This document shows positions 1 through 11,500 of a DNA stretch of 64,000 nucleotides, piece by piece (position 1 is the first letter of the stretch; each line of letters opens with the position of its first letter). Origin of the DNA: Closterium sp. Naga37s-1 (taxonomy: Eukaryota > Streptophyta > Zygnematophyceae > Desmidiales > Closteriaceae); the NCBI GenBank assembly GCA_947471745.1, contig CANJKZ010000064.1, forward strand, positions 1,335,501 to 1,399,500. The letters are read 5' to 3'. The notes beneath the pieces are model-generated. The model had not been told where the DNA came from. It worked only from the letters and a program-made list of their open reading frames with translations, and did not search any database. Made by a program: the position numbers and the translations under genes.

Positions 1-281
1 GACGCTCGTTCGTCCCATTCTCCTTGTAATGCTGGATCCGTCGGCCTTTCTTCCTTGCCGTTCATCAACTTGAGGAGTCCCACTTGCCTGAAGTACAGCT
101 GCATTTTCCACGCCCAGTCATCATATCCCGTGCCGTTAAACTTGTCAACCGAGAAGTTCTTCAAGACTTCCTTTAGCAGGGACCCCTGGCTGGTTCTCGC
201 CATCCTTAGCGATGACACCCCCGTTGCTTGGCCTCCGCTGCTTTCTTGGCTTGAAGACCCTTCAGCTCCATTCTTGCCCAT
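1..281 (-). CDS. copia-type gag, N-terminal fragment (runs off window)
   Basis: Read on the minus strand, an ATG at 281 opens a frame that stays open to the window edge (about 93 codons). It encodes a Ser/Gly-rich start, then a stretch containing FNGTGYDDWAWKMQLYF. That FxGxxYxxWxxxM pattern is typical of the N-terminal gag domain of Ty1/copia retrotransposons (UBN2 / DUF4219 type). It lies directly downstream of a primer-binding site and LTR in the right order and orientation. It is not closely related to gag of the other elements here, so it is a different copia family. The rest of the element is outside the window. Confidence 0.72.
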   Translation of the reverse strand, partial: MGKNGAEGSSSQESSGGQATGVSSLRMARTSQGSLLKEVLKNFSVDKFNGTGYDDWAWKMQLYFRQVGLLKLMNGKEERPTDPALQGEWDERA

Positions 282-313
282 GGTGCTCTAACAGCAACGA
301 CGTAGTAACCCGA

Positions 314-325
314 GCTCTGATACCA
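314..325 (-). other. primer-binding site of the left-edge copia element
   Basis: The minus strand reads TGGTATCAGAGC, the usual plant copia site complementary to the 3' end of initiator Met-tRNA. It lies 2 nt after an LTR end reading ...TAACA. Confidence 0.75.
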
Positions 326-327
326 CT

Positions 328-607
328 TGTTAGTCTTAAACCGTTCTAAGCAAGCTACTAACAAGCTTTAGGTGGTACTAGAACTCTCTCCTCGGGGTCA
401 CCTCCGAGGGTCCTTGGGTGCCTGACCGAGGTCAGCCCCTATCCAAGGGTCCGAGTGTGTAGAGAGAGAGTCGTAGCAACAGCTAAAGTGTAGTAGCAAT
501 CGTCGCTTCCTTGGCGTTGTCAAGAGAATTGACTATAGCAGCGTACTTGCAGCAGGCACAGGAGAAATCCTTCACTCAAGTTATATTTTGGAACAACAAG
601 AACAACA
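328..607 (-). repeat. 5' LTR of the left-edge copia element (outer boundary approximate)
   Basis: The inner end at 328 is fixed by the adjacent primer-binding site; on the element strand it ends in ...AACA. A matching TGTT start is found at about 607, giving a 280-bp LTR. The partner LTR is outside the window, so the outer end is uncertain. Confidence 0.45.
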
Positions 608-865
608 TGTTTTATACTAAGCTAAATCTTTCTACTCCTACCTTGATCTAGATGTTTCAAATTCACACCTCGTAGTGCGAGCAGATTTTCAGGTTCCCTC
701 CCAACCCCTTCGTGACCTGGCGGGCACTCGATGCGTCGTCGAAATATTTCGTCTTTCGCGCGCGAACATTGTTGACGGTGCCGATCCGATAATTTCGCTT
801 CGCGCCAATCTCGAACGGTTGCGATGATGTCCGTTCAAAACCTGAACGATTCAAAATGTCGGTGG
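608..865. other. unassigned spacer ending in the element A target site
   Basis: No convincing coding frame or RNA gene. Its last five bases, GGTGG (861-865), are the left target-site duplication of element A, matched at 15841-15845. Confidence 0.6.
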
Positions 866-1001
866 TGTGAAAAGGAGAACGGGGAAATGGATGAACTATG
901 AATGAAGTGAGTACATATAGGAAACCCTAATTGGGTTGTACCCCCTATGGGATACCCCACTATAGCCTACACAACAGCATAAGCTATATAATGTTCTGAC
1001 A
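866..1001 (-). repeat. 3' LTR of element A (136 bp)
   Basis: Starts TG and ends CA on the element strand, with TGTCAGAAC at its start and a TATATAG motif soon after. Identical over all 136 bp to 15705-15840. Confidence 0.95.
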
Positions 1002-1003
1002 CA

Positions 1004-1125
1004 CCCCCATAGGCAAAGTGGGGGAGAACAAGGGGTCACAAGACCAGTCACGCAAAGCACAGCAAGCTCAGGGTGGATCACAAAGTCACCACACAGTCCG
1101 AGCACAACGACAAGGCCACAAGGCC
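1004..1125 (-). promoter_or_regulatory. 3' hairpin set and polypurine tract of element A
   Basis: On the element strand: GGCCTTGTGGCC (1114-1125), then a conserved GTGG...CCAC block, then GGTCTTGTGACC (1034-1045), then a CCCCCA/TGGGGG stem (1004-1009 with 1019-1024) whose 3' arm is the polypurine tract next to the LTR. The same arrangement recurs in B, C, F and G, and partly in D and E. Confidence 0.6.
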
Positions 1126-1206
1126 AGTTCACATGCAGGAGGACACATATATATATAGAGCTAGACAAGCAAGAGCAGGTATATATATGTGACAGTACAA
1201 GCAAGG

Positions 1207-4200
1207 TCAAGAGGAGAGCAAGTGAGGCAAGACAGGTACAAGACCCAACTGAGTGCAGAAGCGCTGATGGTCACAAGGCGCAAGTGCCTTGGTGAACACA
1301 TCAGCAGTGTTGGCCTCAGAGGCCACGTACGCAAGTCGCAACTGACCACGCTGCTGCAGCTCACGAGCAAGAAAGTAACGGAGAGCAATGTGCTTCGTTC
1401 TGTGCTCCAAGCGCTGCTCTCGACACAAGGCCAGCATGGCCTTGTTGTCTACGTACAGCACTGGAGGAGAACGAGGCTGCTCTCCAAGGTCAGTCAGCAG
1501 GTAGGTGAGCCAGCGAAGCTCCTGTGCAGCCATGGCCCCGGCGTAGATCTCAGCCTCACAACTGGAGCCGAGAACAGAGGACGAGCGAGTAGCCCGCCAC
1601 GAGACAGAGCCGGAACCAAGACTGAAGGTGTAACCCTGCGACGACCGCTGCGTAGCCTGGTCGTCAGCCCAAGAAGCGTCCGCGTGCCCAGTGTGGACCA
1701 CTGGACTCCGCCCTCCAAGCACTAGCCCCATGCCCGACGTACTGCACAAGTAGCGCAACACCCTCTTCGCTGCAGCCATGTGCTCTGGTCGGTGTCTCCC
1801 AGGAGCAACATAGCGTGCAAGAATGCTAAGAGGGTATGCAAGGTCAGGTCGTGTGCAGGTCATCAGGTACATGAGGCAGCCAACAAGCTCTGGGTACGGG
1901 CCACTCGACTCTACGGACTCATCCGAAGGCAGAGCTGAGAGCGAGTGGCGAGTAGACAGAGGAGTGGCCTGAGGCGAGGAGTACGTGAAGCCGAAGCGTT
2001 GAAGGACCTGCTGCACCATGTGTGACTGAGTCAAGGTAATGGTGCGGCGTGCTCTGTCCCGAGTGATCTGCAAGCCAAGGTAGCTGTGCAGTTCACCCAG
2101 GTCTGTGCACGTGTGTCTCTTCTGCAGCTCGGACTTCACGTAGGCTAGTCCAGCAGTGTCAGCTGTGGCAAAGACCAAGTCGTCGACGTACACGAGGATG
2201 TAGAACGGCGGCAAAGAAGTGTCGGTGCGCAGAAACAACGACGGGTCAGCAGTAGAGGGAGCAAACCCAAGAGCCGCAAGCGTAGTCCTCAGTGTGTCGT
2301 GCCACTCACGCGGTGCCTGGCGGAGATCGTAGACTGGCCGTCGGAGGCTCCACTGGGTGCCAGGAGGGAAAGTCCCAGTGAAGCCAGGTGGACGGCGCAG
2401 CCAGATCTCCTCGTGCAGGCTACCCTGCAAGAAAGCCGTGCTGAAGTCAAGAGAGTGGAGCTCGTAGTCGCGCTGAGCGGCTATGTGCAGCAGCACCCGA
2501 AGAGTGGTCATCTTCGGGGTGGGAGAGAAGGTCTGAAAGTAGTCAACTCCCTGCCGCTGACTGAAGCCACGAGCGACGTACCGCGCCTTGAAGACAGGTG
2601 GAGAGCCCGGCGGCCGCTTCACCCTGAAGATCCACATGCCACTGACGATGTTCGCCCCAGGAGGGGGCACCGCGTCAACGTAGGTGCCTGTGGACTTCCA
2701 GGACGCCATCTCTGCATCCATAGCTGCCTGCCACTGAGAGGAGTAGGGACCCTCTACGGCCTCCGCGTAAGAGCGCGGAGTCGGGATGTCTAGTGCATCC
2801 GGGTCTCCCTCAGGGGCAAGTAGTACGGACGCGAGATGAGGTGAAGCAGCAGCCAGACACTGGAACTCCTCCTGCCTGTCCTCAAGGACGTCCGTGCCAA
2901 GAGCACACTCACCCCTGACGGACGGAGGACAGACAGACGCAGACTCAGCAACAAGACCGGCAGCGTAGTCTAGACGACAGCGAGCAGCAAAGTCGACGAG
3001 CTCAGCAGCAAGCGCAGACGCAGCAGTGGACTCAAAAGAGGGGTCAGTGACGACAGTAGCAAGGAGACGTGTGACAGTAGGACTAGCAGCACGAAGAGAG
3101 TCGGACTCTGGGTCGGTAAGTGCAGGAAGGGAGGACTCAGGAGGAGAAGGCAAAGGGGCACGCAGAGGAGCAGTGGACGGACGCAAAGACATCCGGTGCG
3201 TGCCAGGGACAGGAGGAGGACGCTGACGCGAACCGCGACCACTAGCGCGAGCAGCACGAACAGGCGACGCAGGACGAGACGCAGGCTCACGACGCTCAGC
3301 AAGACCTCCAGTGGGACCAGTGTAAGGAGAGGGAGCAGGAAGTGGGGAGGCGGGCTCTAACTGGGACTGTGACTGAACAGGCGGTGGACACGCTGCAGGA
3401 GGAGAAAGACCAAGAACCTGCTGTAGGAGTGGAACAAAGTACGGCCGAGGCCGCGCGGCGACTCCAGACACAGCAGGGACAGCACCCTCAGCAGCAGCAC
3501 CAGCGCCAACAGCACCTCCAGCGGCAGGACCTCCAGCAGCACCAGCAGCACCCGCAGCAGGACCACCGCCAGGAAGGACAGCAGCAGTCTCAGCACCAAC
3601 ACCCGCAGCAGCTCCAGCTCCAGGCGGACCCGAGGGCCTAGCAGCTCCGGGACCAGCGGCACAAGTACCCTCAGCAGCCGAAGGAGCTCTAGCTCCAGCA
3701 GTACGTCTCTAGCGGCGAGCAAACCACTCGCGCAGCTCCTGTGGAGAGAGGGGCTCCCGCCGAGGCGAAGCACCCGGAGAACCGCCAGGTCCCGCACCGC
3801 CAGACGCCACAAGGGGAGGTCCAGTGGCCGCAGGCTCCGCAGCTCCAGGCTCAGCAGCTCCAGACGCAGCACCCCCTGGCTCAGCACCCCCAGTCGCAGC
3901 ACCCCCAGGCTCAGCACCCCCAGACTCCGCACCCCCAGGCTCAGCACCCCCAGTCGCAGTACCCCCAGGCTCAGCACCCCCAGACTCAGCACCCCCAGGC
4001 TCAGCACCCCCAGGCTCAGCACCCACGCGCGTAGCACCCCCAGAGTCAGCACCCCCAGGCTCAGCACCCGCAGCAGGACCAGAGTCACCAGCAACCTCGA
4101 CCGGCTCGACTGCGTCTACCTGGGACACACCTGAAGGGGCAGGACCCTGAGGGGGAAGGGGGTCTACCGGGGGGGGACCTGGCACAAGGAAGTGCGGTGG

Positions 4201-5237
4201 CGGGGGGAGGGAAGGAGTGCGGTAGGGGAAGAGGCGGTAGAAGGGGACTGACTCGTCGAACGTGACGTCCTGGGAGGACAGAACACGACGAGAGGAGGGG
4301 TGGTAGAACTGCCACCCTGGGGCGTCAGGGGGGAAGCCGAGGAAGACACAGGGAGCAGCACGAGGGGACAGCTTGTCCGCAGACAAGTCGCGGACAAACG
4401 CCCGAGATCCCCAGACACGGAACGCAGACGCATCGCCGACCTTCCCCGTCCACAGCAGAGCTGGGGAGGTCTCCGGCCGGGAGACCCTGGGGTGAAGGTT
4501 GATCTGATGCGCCGCGTACCGAACCGCAAACGGCCACAGAAAATGGGGGGCAGCCGCATGCATCATGGACGTACGAGCGACGTCCATGACCATGCCAATG
4601 CGGCGCTCAGCAATCCCATTTTGCTGTGGAGAGTCCGGAAGCGTAAAGGTCTGGCGGATGCCTCGTGCACGACAGTAGGCTCGCAGAAGGCCAGAGGAGA
4701 ACTCTCCACCTCGGTCAGAGTGCAGACGCAGAACAGGAAAGTCCGAGCCGAAGCTCCTCCTGAGCTGGAGACGAGCTGCGCGGATCCAGTCGATCAACAC
4801 CTCAGTGACATCACCCTTGCTGCGCAAGGGGAAGACTGTGGTGTAACGCGAGTAGTCGTCAACCACCAGCAGGAAGTAGCGCTCGTGACCCTGCCCACGG
4901 ACGCGGGCCGGGCCCCACACGTCCATGTGAAGCGTCTGCAGAGGAGCCTCTGTCGGGGGAAACTGGGAGGAGTGAGGGGCAGCCCGGAGCCGCCCCTCGA
5001 CACAGGGGACACAGGAAGGTCCGGGTCCCGAAGGAAGGGGAGGGAGAGACCGGGGAAGACCAGAGACAAGGACACGGGAAGCCATGCCCCGAAGACGAGG
5101 CAAGGAGGGGTGGCCAAGACGGTGGTGCCACAGGAGAGTCTCCTGAGACAGGCGGCGACACGAGCAGGGGGCAGACTCAGGACCAGACCTGGACGCAGCA
5201 GCAAACACCTGACCCGACGCAGCTACCTGGCCAGACG
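1207..5237 (-). pseudogene. element A pol, downstream part (integrase, linker, RT, RNase H)
   Basis: The frame is open from the B insertion point (5237) to the terminal TGA (1207-1209), apart from one TAG at 3709-3711. There element C has Trp in the motif LREWF-x-x-R-W. Visible parts are the HHRLGHPS pre-integrase zinc site, the integrase core with DVWGP, HSDRGGEF and NGIAERR, a GGAEP pentapeptide-repeat linker, RT with YVDDLVF, and RNase H with SSCEAEIYAG and YVDNKA. The RT motif VYGLRQ has become VYDLRQ. The two open parts are in one frame, so the nonsense codon is the only break here besides B. Interpretation: recently inactivated polyprotein. Confidence 0.9.
3860..4080 (-). repeat. 15-bp coding repeats in the element A int-RT linker
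   Basis: Imperfect tandem 15-bp units (plus-strand form near CCCAGGCTCAGCACC) encode GGAEP-like pentapeptides. The same array is in C, D and F with different copy numbers. Confidence 0.85.
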
Positions 5238-5369
5238 TGTTGGAATCACTGAACAGGAATGAATGAACTAGCAATGAAAAGAGTACAAGTACCTAACCCT
5301 AGAATTGTGTACCCCCTATAGGCTAACCCACTGTAGCCTAAACTAACACAACATATATAATGTTTGACA
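5238..5369 (-). repeat. 3' LTR of element B (132 bp)
   Basis: TG...CA ends, identical to 12578-12709. It carries a TATATAA motif close to the element-strand start. Confidence 0.95.
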
Positions 5370-5371
5370 CA

Positions 5372-5491
5372 CCCCCATAGGCAAAGTGGGGGAGAACTAG
5401 GGGTCACAAGACCAGTCAAGGCAAAACAAGCTCAGGGTGGATCTCAAGGATACCACACAAATTCCGAGCACAAGCAAGTGGTCACAAGACC
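5372..5491 (-). promoter_or_regulatory. 3' hairpin set and polypurine tract of element B
   Basis: GGTCTTGTGACC occurs at both hairpin positions (5480-5491 and 5402-5413, element sense), followed by the CCCCCA/TGGGGG stem (5372-5377 with 5387-5392). At the first position B has GGTC/GACC where A, C, D, E and G have GGCC/GGCC: a paired change that keeps the stem. Confidence 0.6.
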
Positions 5492-5535
5492 AGTTCACAT
5501 GCAGGTTTATATATAGAGATCACAGTACAACAGAC

Positions 5536-8500
5536 TCAAGAAGTAAGCAAGTGAGGTCCAGTAGGCACAAGGCCTAGAAGAGTGCAAAAGCGCTGATGGT
5601 CACAAGGCTGAAGCGCCTTGGTGAACACATCAGCAGTGTTGGCCTCAGAGGCCACGTAACGCAGGCGAAGCTGACCACGCTGCTGCAGCTCTCGAGCGAG
5701 GAAGTAACGCAGAGCAATGTGCTTCGTTCTGTGCTCCAGTCTGTGCTCCTCACACAAGGCAATGGCTGCCTTGTTGTCGACGTACAGCACTGGAGGAGAA
5801 CGAGGCTGCTCTCCAAGGTCGGTCAGCAAGTAGGTGAGCCAGCGTAGCTCCTGGGCTGCCATGGCTGTGGCGTAGATCTCAGCCTCACAACTGGAGCTGA
5901 GAACAGAAGAAGAGCGAGTAGAACGCCAAGAAACAGAACCAGAGCCAAGACTGAAGGAGTAACCCTGAGACGACCGCTGAGTAGCCTGGTCGTCCGCCCA
6001 AGAAGCGTCTGAGTGCCCAGTGAGAACAACTGGGACTCGCCCTCCAAGCACTAGCCCCATGCCCGACGTACTGCACAAGTAGCGCAACACCCTCTTAGCT
6101 GCATCCATGTGCTCCTTCCGGTGACGGCCGGGAGCGACATAGCGTGCAAGAATGCTGAGAGGGTATGCAAGGTCTGGTCGAGTGCAGGTCATCAGGTACA
6201 TGAGGCAACCCACAAGCTCTGGATACGGGCCACTCGGCTCTACGGACTCATCCGAAGGCAGAGCTGAGAGCGAGTGACCGGTAGGCAGAGGAGTGGGCTG
6301 AGGCGAGGAGTACGTGAAGCGGAAGCGCTGAAGGACCTGCTGCACCATGTGTGACTGAGTCAAGGTGATGGTGCGGCGTGCTCTGTCCCGGGTGATCCGC
6401 AAGCCAAGATAGCTTGTCAGTTCACCCAGGTCTGTGCACGTGTGTCTCTTCTGCAGCTCCGACTTCACGTGGGCGAGTGCCACAGTGTCAGCAGTAGCAA
6501 AGACCAAGTCGTCGACGTACACAATGACGTAGAACGGCGGCAGTGAGGTGTCGGTGCGTAGAAACAGCGACGGGTCAGCAGTCGAAGGCGCGAACCCAAG
6601 AGCCGCAAGCGTAGTCCTCAGTGTGTCGTGCCACTCACGAGGCGCCTGGCGGAGACCGTAGACTGGCCGTCGGAGGCTCCACTGGGTACCAGGAGGGAAC
6701 GACCCAGTGAAGCCAGGTGGACAGCGCAGCCAGATCTCCTCGTGCAGGCTGCCCTGCAGGAAAGTAGTGCTGAAGTCAAGCGAGTGGAGCTCGTAGTCAC
6801 GCTGAGCGGCGACGTGCAGCAGAACCCGAAGAGTGGTCATCTTCGGGGTCGGGGAGAAGGTCTGGAAGAAGTCAACTCCCTCGCGCTGACTGAAGCCTCG
6901 TGCAACGTAACGCGCCTTGAAGACAGGCGGAGAACCCGGCGGCCGCTTCACCCTGAAAATCCACATGCCACTGACGATGTTCGCCCCAGGCGGGGGAACC
7001 TCGTCGACGTAGGTGCCTGTGGACTTCCAGGAAGCCATCTCTGTGTCCATGGCTGACTGCCACTGAGAGGAGTAGGGACCGGCCATCGCCTCTGCGTAAG
7101 AGCGTGGGGTCGGGATGTCTGGTGCATCCGGGTCTCCCTCAGGGGCAACAAGCATGGACACGAGATGGGGCAAAGCGGCAGCAAAGCACTGGAACTCCTC
7201 CTGCCTGTCCTCAAGGACGTCAGTGCCAAGAGCACACTCACCCCCGACGGACGGAGGACAGACAGACTCAGACTCAGCAACTAGGCTAGCAGCGTAGTCT
7301 AGACGACAGCGAGCAGCAAAGTCGACAAGCTCAGCAACTAAGGCAGACGCAGCAGCAGACTCAAAGGAAGGGTCAGTGACAACAGTGGCCAGGAGACGCG
7401 TGACAGCAGGACTGGTAGCACGAAGAGAGTCTGACCCAGGGTCAGGAAGAGCAGGAAGAGAGGAAGCAGGAGGAGACGGCAGTGGGACACGCTGTGGAGC
7501 AGTGGACGGACGAAGCGCCATCCGGTGAGTGCCTGGGACAGCAGGAAGACGCTGACGCTGGACTCGACGACTAGAGAGAGCAGTGCGGACAGGCGACCCA
7601 GGACGAGACTCAGGCGACGCAGGACGAGACGCAGGCTCACGCCGCTCAGTAAGACCTCCAGTCGGACCAGTGTAAGGAGCAGGACCAAGGAGAGAGGAGG
7701 CAGACGGTAACGCCGACTGCAGCTGGACAGGCTGAGGACACTCTAAGGAGGGAGGAGGAAAAGGAGGAGGAAGCTGACCAAGAACCTGCTGAAGGAGCGG
7801 AACAAAGTACGGCTGAGACCGAGCAGCGACACCAGAGCCAGCAGGGACACCCGCACCAGGGTCCGCAGCACCAGCAGCAGCTCCAGCGCCCACGTCCTCA
7901 GCACCAGCGGTAGCTCCAACGCCCGGGTCCTCAGCACCAGCAGGAGCTCCAACGCCTGGGTCCTCAGCACCAGCAGCAGCTCCAACGCCCGGGTCCTCAG
8001 CACCAGCAGCAGCTCCAACGCCCGGGTCCTCAGCACCAGCAGCAGCTCCAACGCCCGGGTCCTCAGCACCAGCAGCAGCTCCAACGCCCGGGTCCTCAGC
8101 ACCAGCAGCAGCTCCAACAGCAGCGGGGTTCGTAACACGAGGCACGCCACTCCGAAGAGTGCAGCGCCGCTCGTACCACTCACGGATCCGCTCGCGGGAG
8201 GGGAGCTCCCGAACGGGAGAAGAAGTACTAGCACCAGTCCCAGTAGTACGTCCGGCTCGAGCGGTAACTCTCCGGAGGCTGCAGTACTCTAAGTACCACG
8301 CACGTAGCTGCTCCGAGGAGAGGGCTCCTCCAGGTGCAGGACTCCCAGACCTCGTACCTCCAGACGCAGAACCCCCAGACTCCGGACTCCGCAGCTCAGT
8401 ACCACGAGGCTCCACACCCCCAAGCTCAGCACCCTCAAGCTCCACACCCCCAGGCTCCACACCCCCAGGCTCCACACCCCCAGGCTCCATACCCCCAGGC

Positions 8501-11500
8501 TCCACACCCCCAGGCTCCACACCCCCAGGCTCAGCACCCCCAGGCTCAGCACCCCCAGCAGGACGAGAGTCGACAGCTACCTCAACAGGCTCAACCGGGT
8601 CTACCTGAGACACACCTGAGGGAGCGGCACCCTGAGGGGGGAGGGGGTCTGCAACAGCAGCACCTGGCGAGAGGAAGAGAGGCGGGGGGGGGAGCGGGGC
8701 AGTGCGGTAGGGGAAGAGGCGGTAGTAGGGGACGGACTCGTCAAAAGTGACGTCCTGGGAGGGCAAGACTCGGCGCGAGGTGGCGTGGTAAAACTGCCAA
8801 CCAGACGCGTCCGGGACAAAGCCGAGGAAGACGCAGGGAACAGCACGGGAGGAGAGCTTGTCCGCAGACGAATCGCGGACAAAAGCTCGAGACCCCCAGA
8901 CCCGGAAACGCGACGCATCGCCAACCTCCCCCGTCCACAGTAGCGTGGGCGAGGTCTCCGGCAAGGAGACACGGGGCCAGAGGTTGAGTTGATGCGCAGC
9001 GTACCGGACCGCAAACGACCACAGAAAGTGGGGGGCAGCCGCATGGATCAAGGAGGTACGGGCAACCTCCATGACCAGGCCAATGCGGCGCTCCGCAACC
9101 CCATTCTGCTGTGGAGAAGCCGGAAGCGTGAACGACTGCTCAATGCCGTGCTCAGCACAGTAGGCTGCCAAGAGGTCGGAGGAGAACTCACCACCTCTGT
9201 CAGAGTGCAAGCGCAGGACAGGAAAGTCCGAGTGAAAACGCTCGCTGAGCTGGAGACGAGCTCGGCGGATCCAAGGGATCAAGACATCAGGGACCTCACC
9301 CTTGGTGCGCAAGGGGAAGACCGAGGTGTAGCGCGAGTAGTCGTCAACAACTATCAGGAAGTACCTCTCCTGACCCTGACCACGGACGCGGGCTGGGCCC
9401 CACACGTCCATGTGGAGTGTCTGCAAGGGAGCAGTCGTCGGGGGGAACGAGGAGGAGTGAGGAGCGGCGCGCTGCCGTCCCTCGACACAGGGGAGACAGG
9501 TAGGAGCAGGCGAGGGTGGGAGGGGAGGAAGGACCCTGGGCAGGCCAGAGACAAGGTACCTGGAGTGCATGGCACGAAGCCGCTGCACAGACGGGTGGCC
9601 AAGGCGGTGGTGCCAGAGGACAGTCTCGTGTGCCAAAGAGCGACACGAGCAGGGGGCGGACAGCTGACCTGACGCGGACGCGGACGCAGTCGCAGTAACC
9701 TGAGGGGACTCAGTAGTCAGTGTGTACAGGTCCGACCCCGGCTGCCGAGTGAAGGTAGCCAAGTGACGGCCCGTACGAGCACACGTGCAGTGTGTCACGC
9801 GCTCGTAGGCAGGGGTGAACTGGTGAACACCCCCGTCCTGGAGTGCACAGCCTGCCACCAAGTTCGTAGAGAACGAGGGGAGGTGGAGACCTGACAGTGT
9901 GCCCGACGGGACCGCAGGGCAGGGAAGGACAGTGGAAGAGGTCGCAATGACCGGACCCCCAGAGGGGTCAGCAAGGGAGACAGCAACTGGTCGAGCAAGC
10001 GGCTCAAGGGCAGTGCGGTCACGAAAGAAGCAGCGAGAAGCACCTGAGTCCAGTGTGAAGGTGTGCAGTGCGGCAGTCGACGCAGTACCAAGGGGGGGAG
10101 ACACACGAGCACCTAGAGCAGCAGCCTCACCAGCACCTGGGGTAGCCGACACGGGAGTACCTGGAGCGGCAGACGCACTGGCCCTAATGCCCGGGTCGGG
10201 CGGCACACACAAGTACTCAGCACCCTCTCCACTAGTAGACATCACATACATGGCAGATAGAACAGCATCAAAGTCTAGAGCATAGATATCAATCCCCTTC
10301 TTCAGGAGATCAAGCCAGCGGGGCAGCTCAGTGGCCTGAGGGAACTGAACACGCCAAGCGTCGTCGAGACGAGAGAAGCAGCGCTGTGTGGCGTGCGGTC
10401 GTCCACACTGCTGACCAGTGCGGTCACCAGTGCGAATGACGTACGTGCAGCTAAGACCACCCCCACCCCCGTGCTGAGAGTACCACTCACGGACCTCCTG
10501 GGGCGAGAGAGTGTGCTGCTGGCCCTGGCCACCGCCAGCGCCTCCACGGCCACCACCACCGCTGCCACCTCCTCGACCACCCCAACCCCTGCCGCCGCCT
10601 CGTCCACCGCCACCCCAACCGCCGCCTCCACTCCTGCCACCTCCCCCGCCGCTGCCGCCACCACCCCCACCGCTACCACTCGCCCCTCCAGCCGAGCCAC
10701 CACCCCCACTGCCTCCACCGCCCCCACCGCCGCCTCCCCCGCCGTCACCGCCACTACCCTTGCCCCCTTTGCCCTTGCCGCTGCGGCGTCCGCTCGAGGC
10801 AGACGCAGCGCCGACCTTCTCAGTACCAAGAAGGTCGACAGCAGCAGCAGAGGCGACAGAGGGAAGAAGGGGGGAAGGAGAACACCCCTCAAAGAACGGG
10901 GTACGGGGGTCGCCACGAGAGGCACCTACAGCGACTATGCTAGCCTCAGCTGCAAGTAGCTCCTTCTCGAGGAGGGCAATGGTGAGCTCAGTGGGGCAAC
11001 GAGCTAGGAAGTGGTCCCTGACAGCACGCAGTGTGTCAGGGAGGCGGGTGACTAGGTGATAGAGAGTGAGCCAGAGTGGAGGGGGGTGCGTGGCAAGGAA
11101 CTCAGCAGGCATGGCGGCACGGAAGCGGGCCTCACTAGTACGGAGGTGCGTGATGAGGTCAGCGACTGTGTGAAAGGAGGCCAGGTCGGGAAACAGGTAG
11201 GGGAGGGAGAGACGGCCTAGTGCGGCAGAGGCAGGTGAGGAGTAGCGAGCAACTACAGCTGTGTACAGTGCCGGTGCAGTCTTGTGCTGACCAAAGTGCT
11301 CGCGTTCGTCTATCGGCAGGGAGTTGCGAATGGCGAAGCGAGCGTGGGCATCACGAGTCTGCCACTGTGAGCGAGCAGTGCTGTCAGCAGTAGCAGCAGG
11401 GGCAGTGACAAGGCCTAGGGCGTGATCGTACAGTGAGATGTCATCCTTGGCTGTGAGCTGTAGGTAGAGGTGCAGGTCATCGAGCCAGGTGTCAAACTTC

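Noticed and set aside
55..291. 78-codon plus-strand frame
   Set aside because: Antisense to the copia gag fragment, which has the recognisable FNGTGYDDW motif and the correct position after an LTR.
3741..4150. Plus-strand Gln/His/Pro-rich and Ala/Pro-rich frames opposite the linker repeats
   Set aside because: Antisense shadows of the 15-bp coding repeats in gag-pol; the sense frame holds all conserved motifs.
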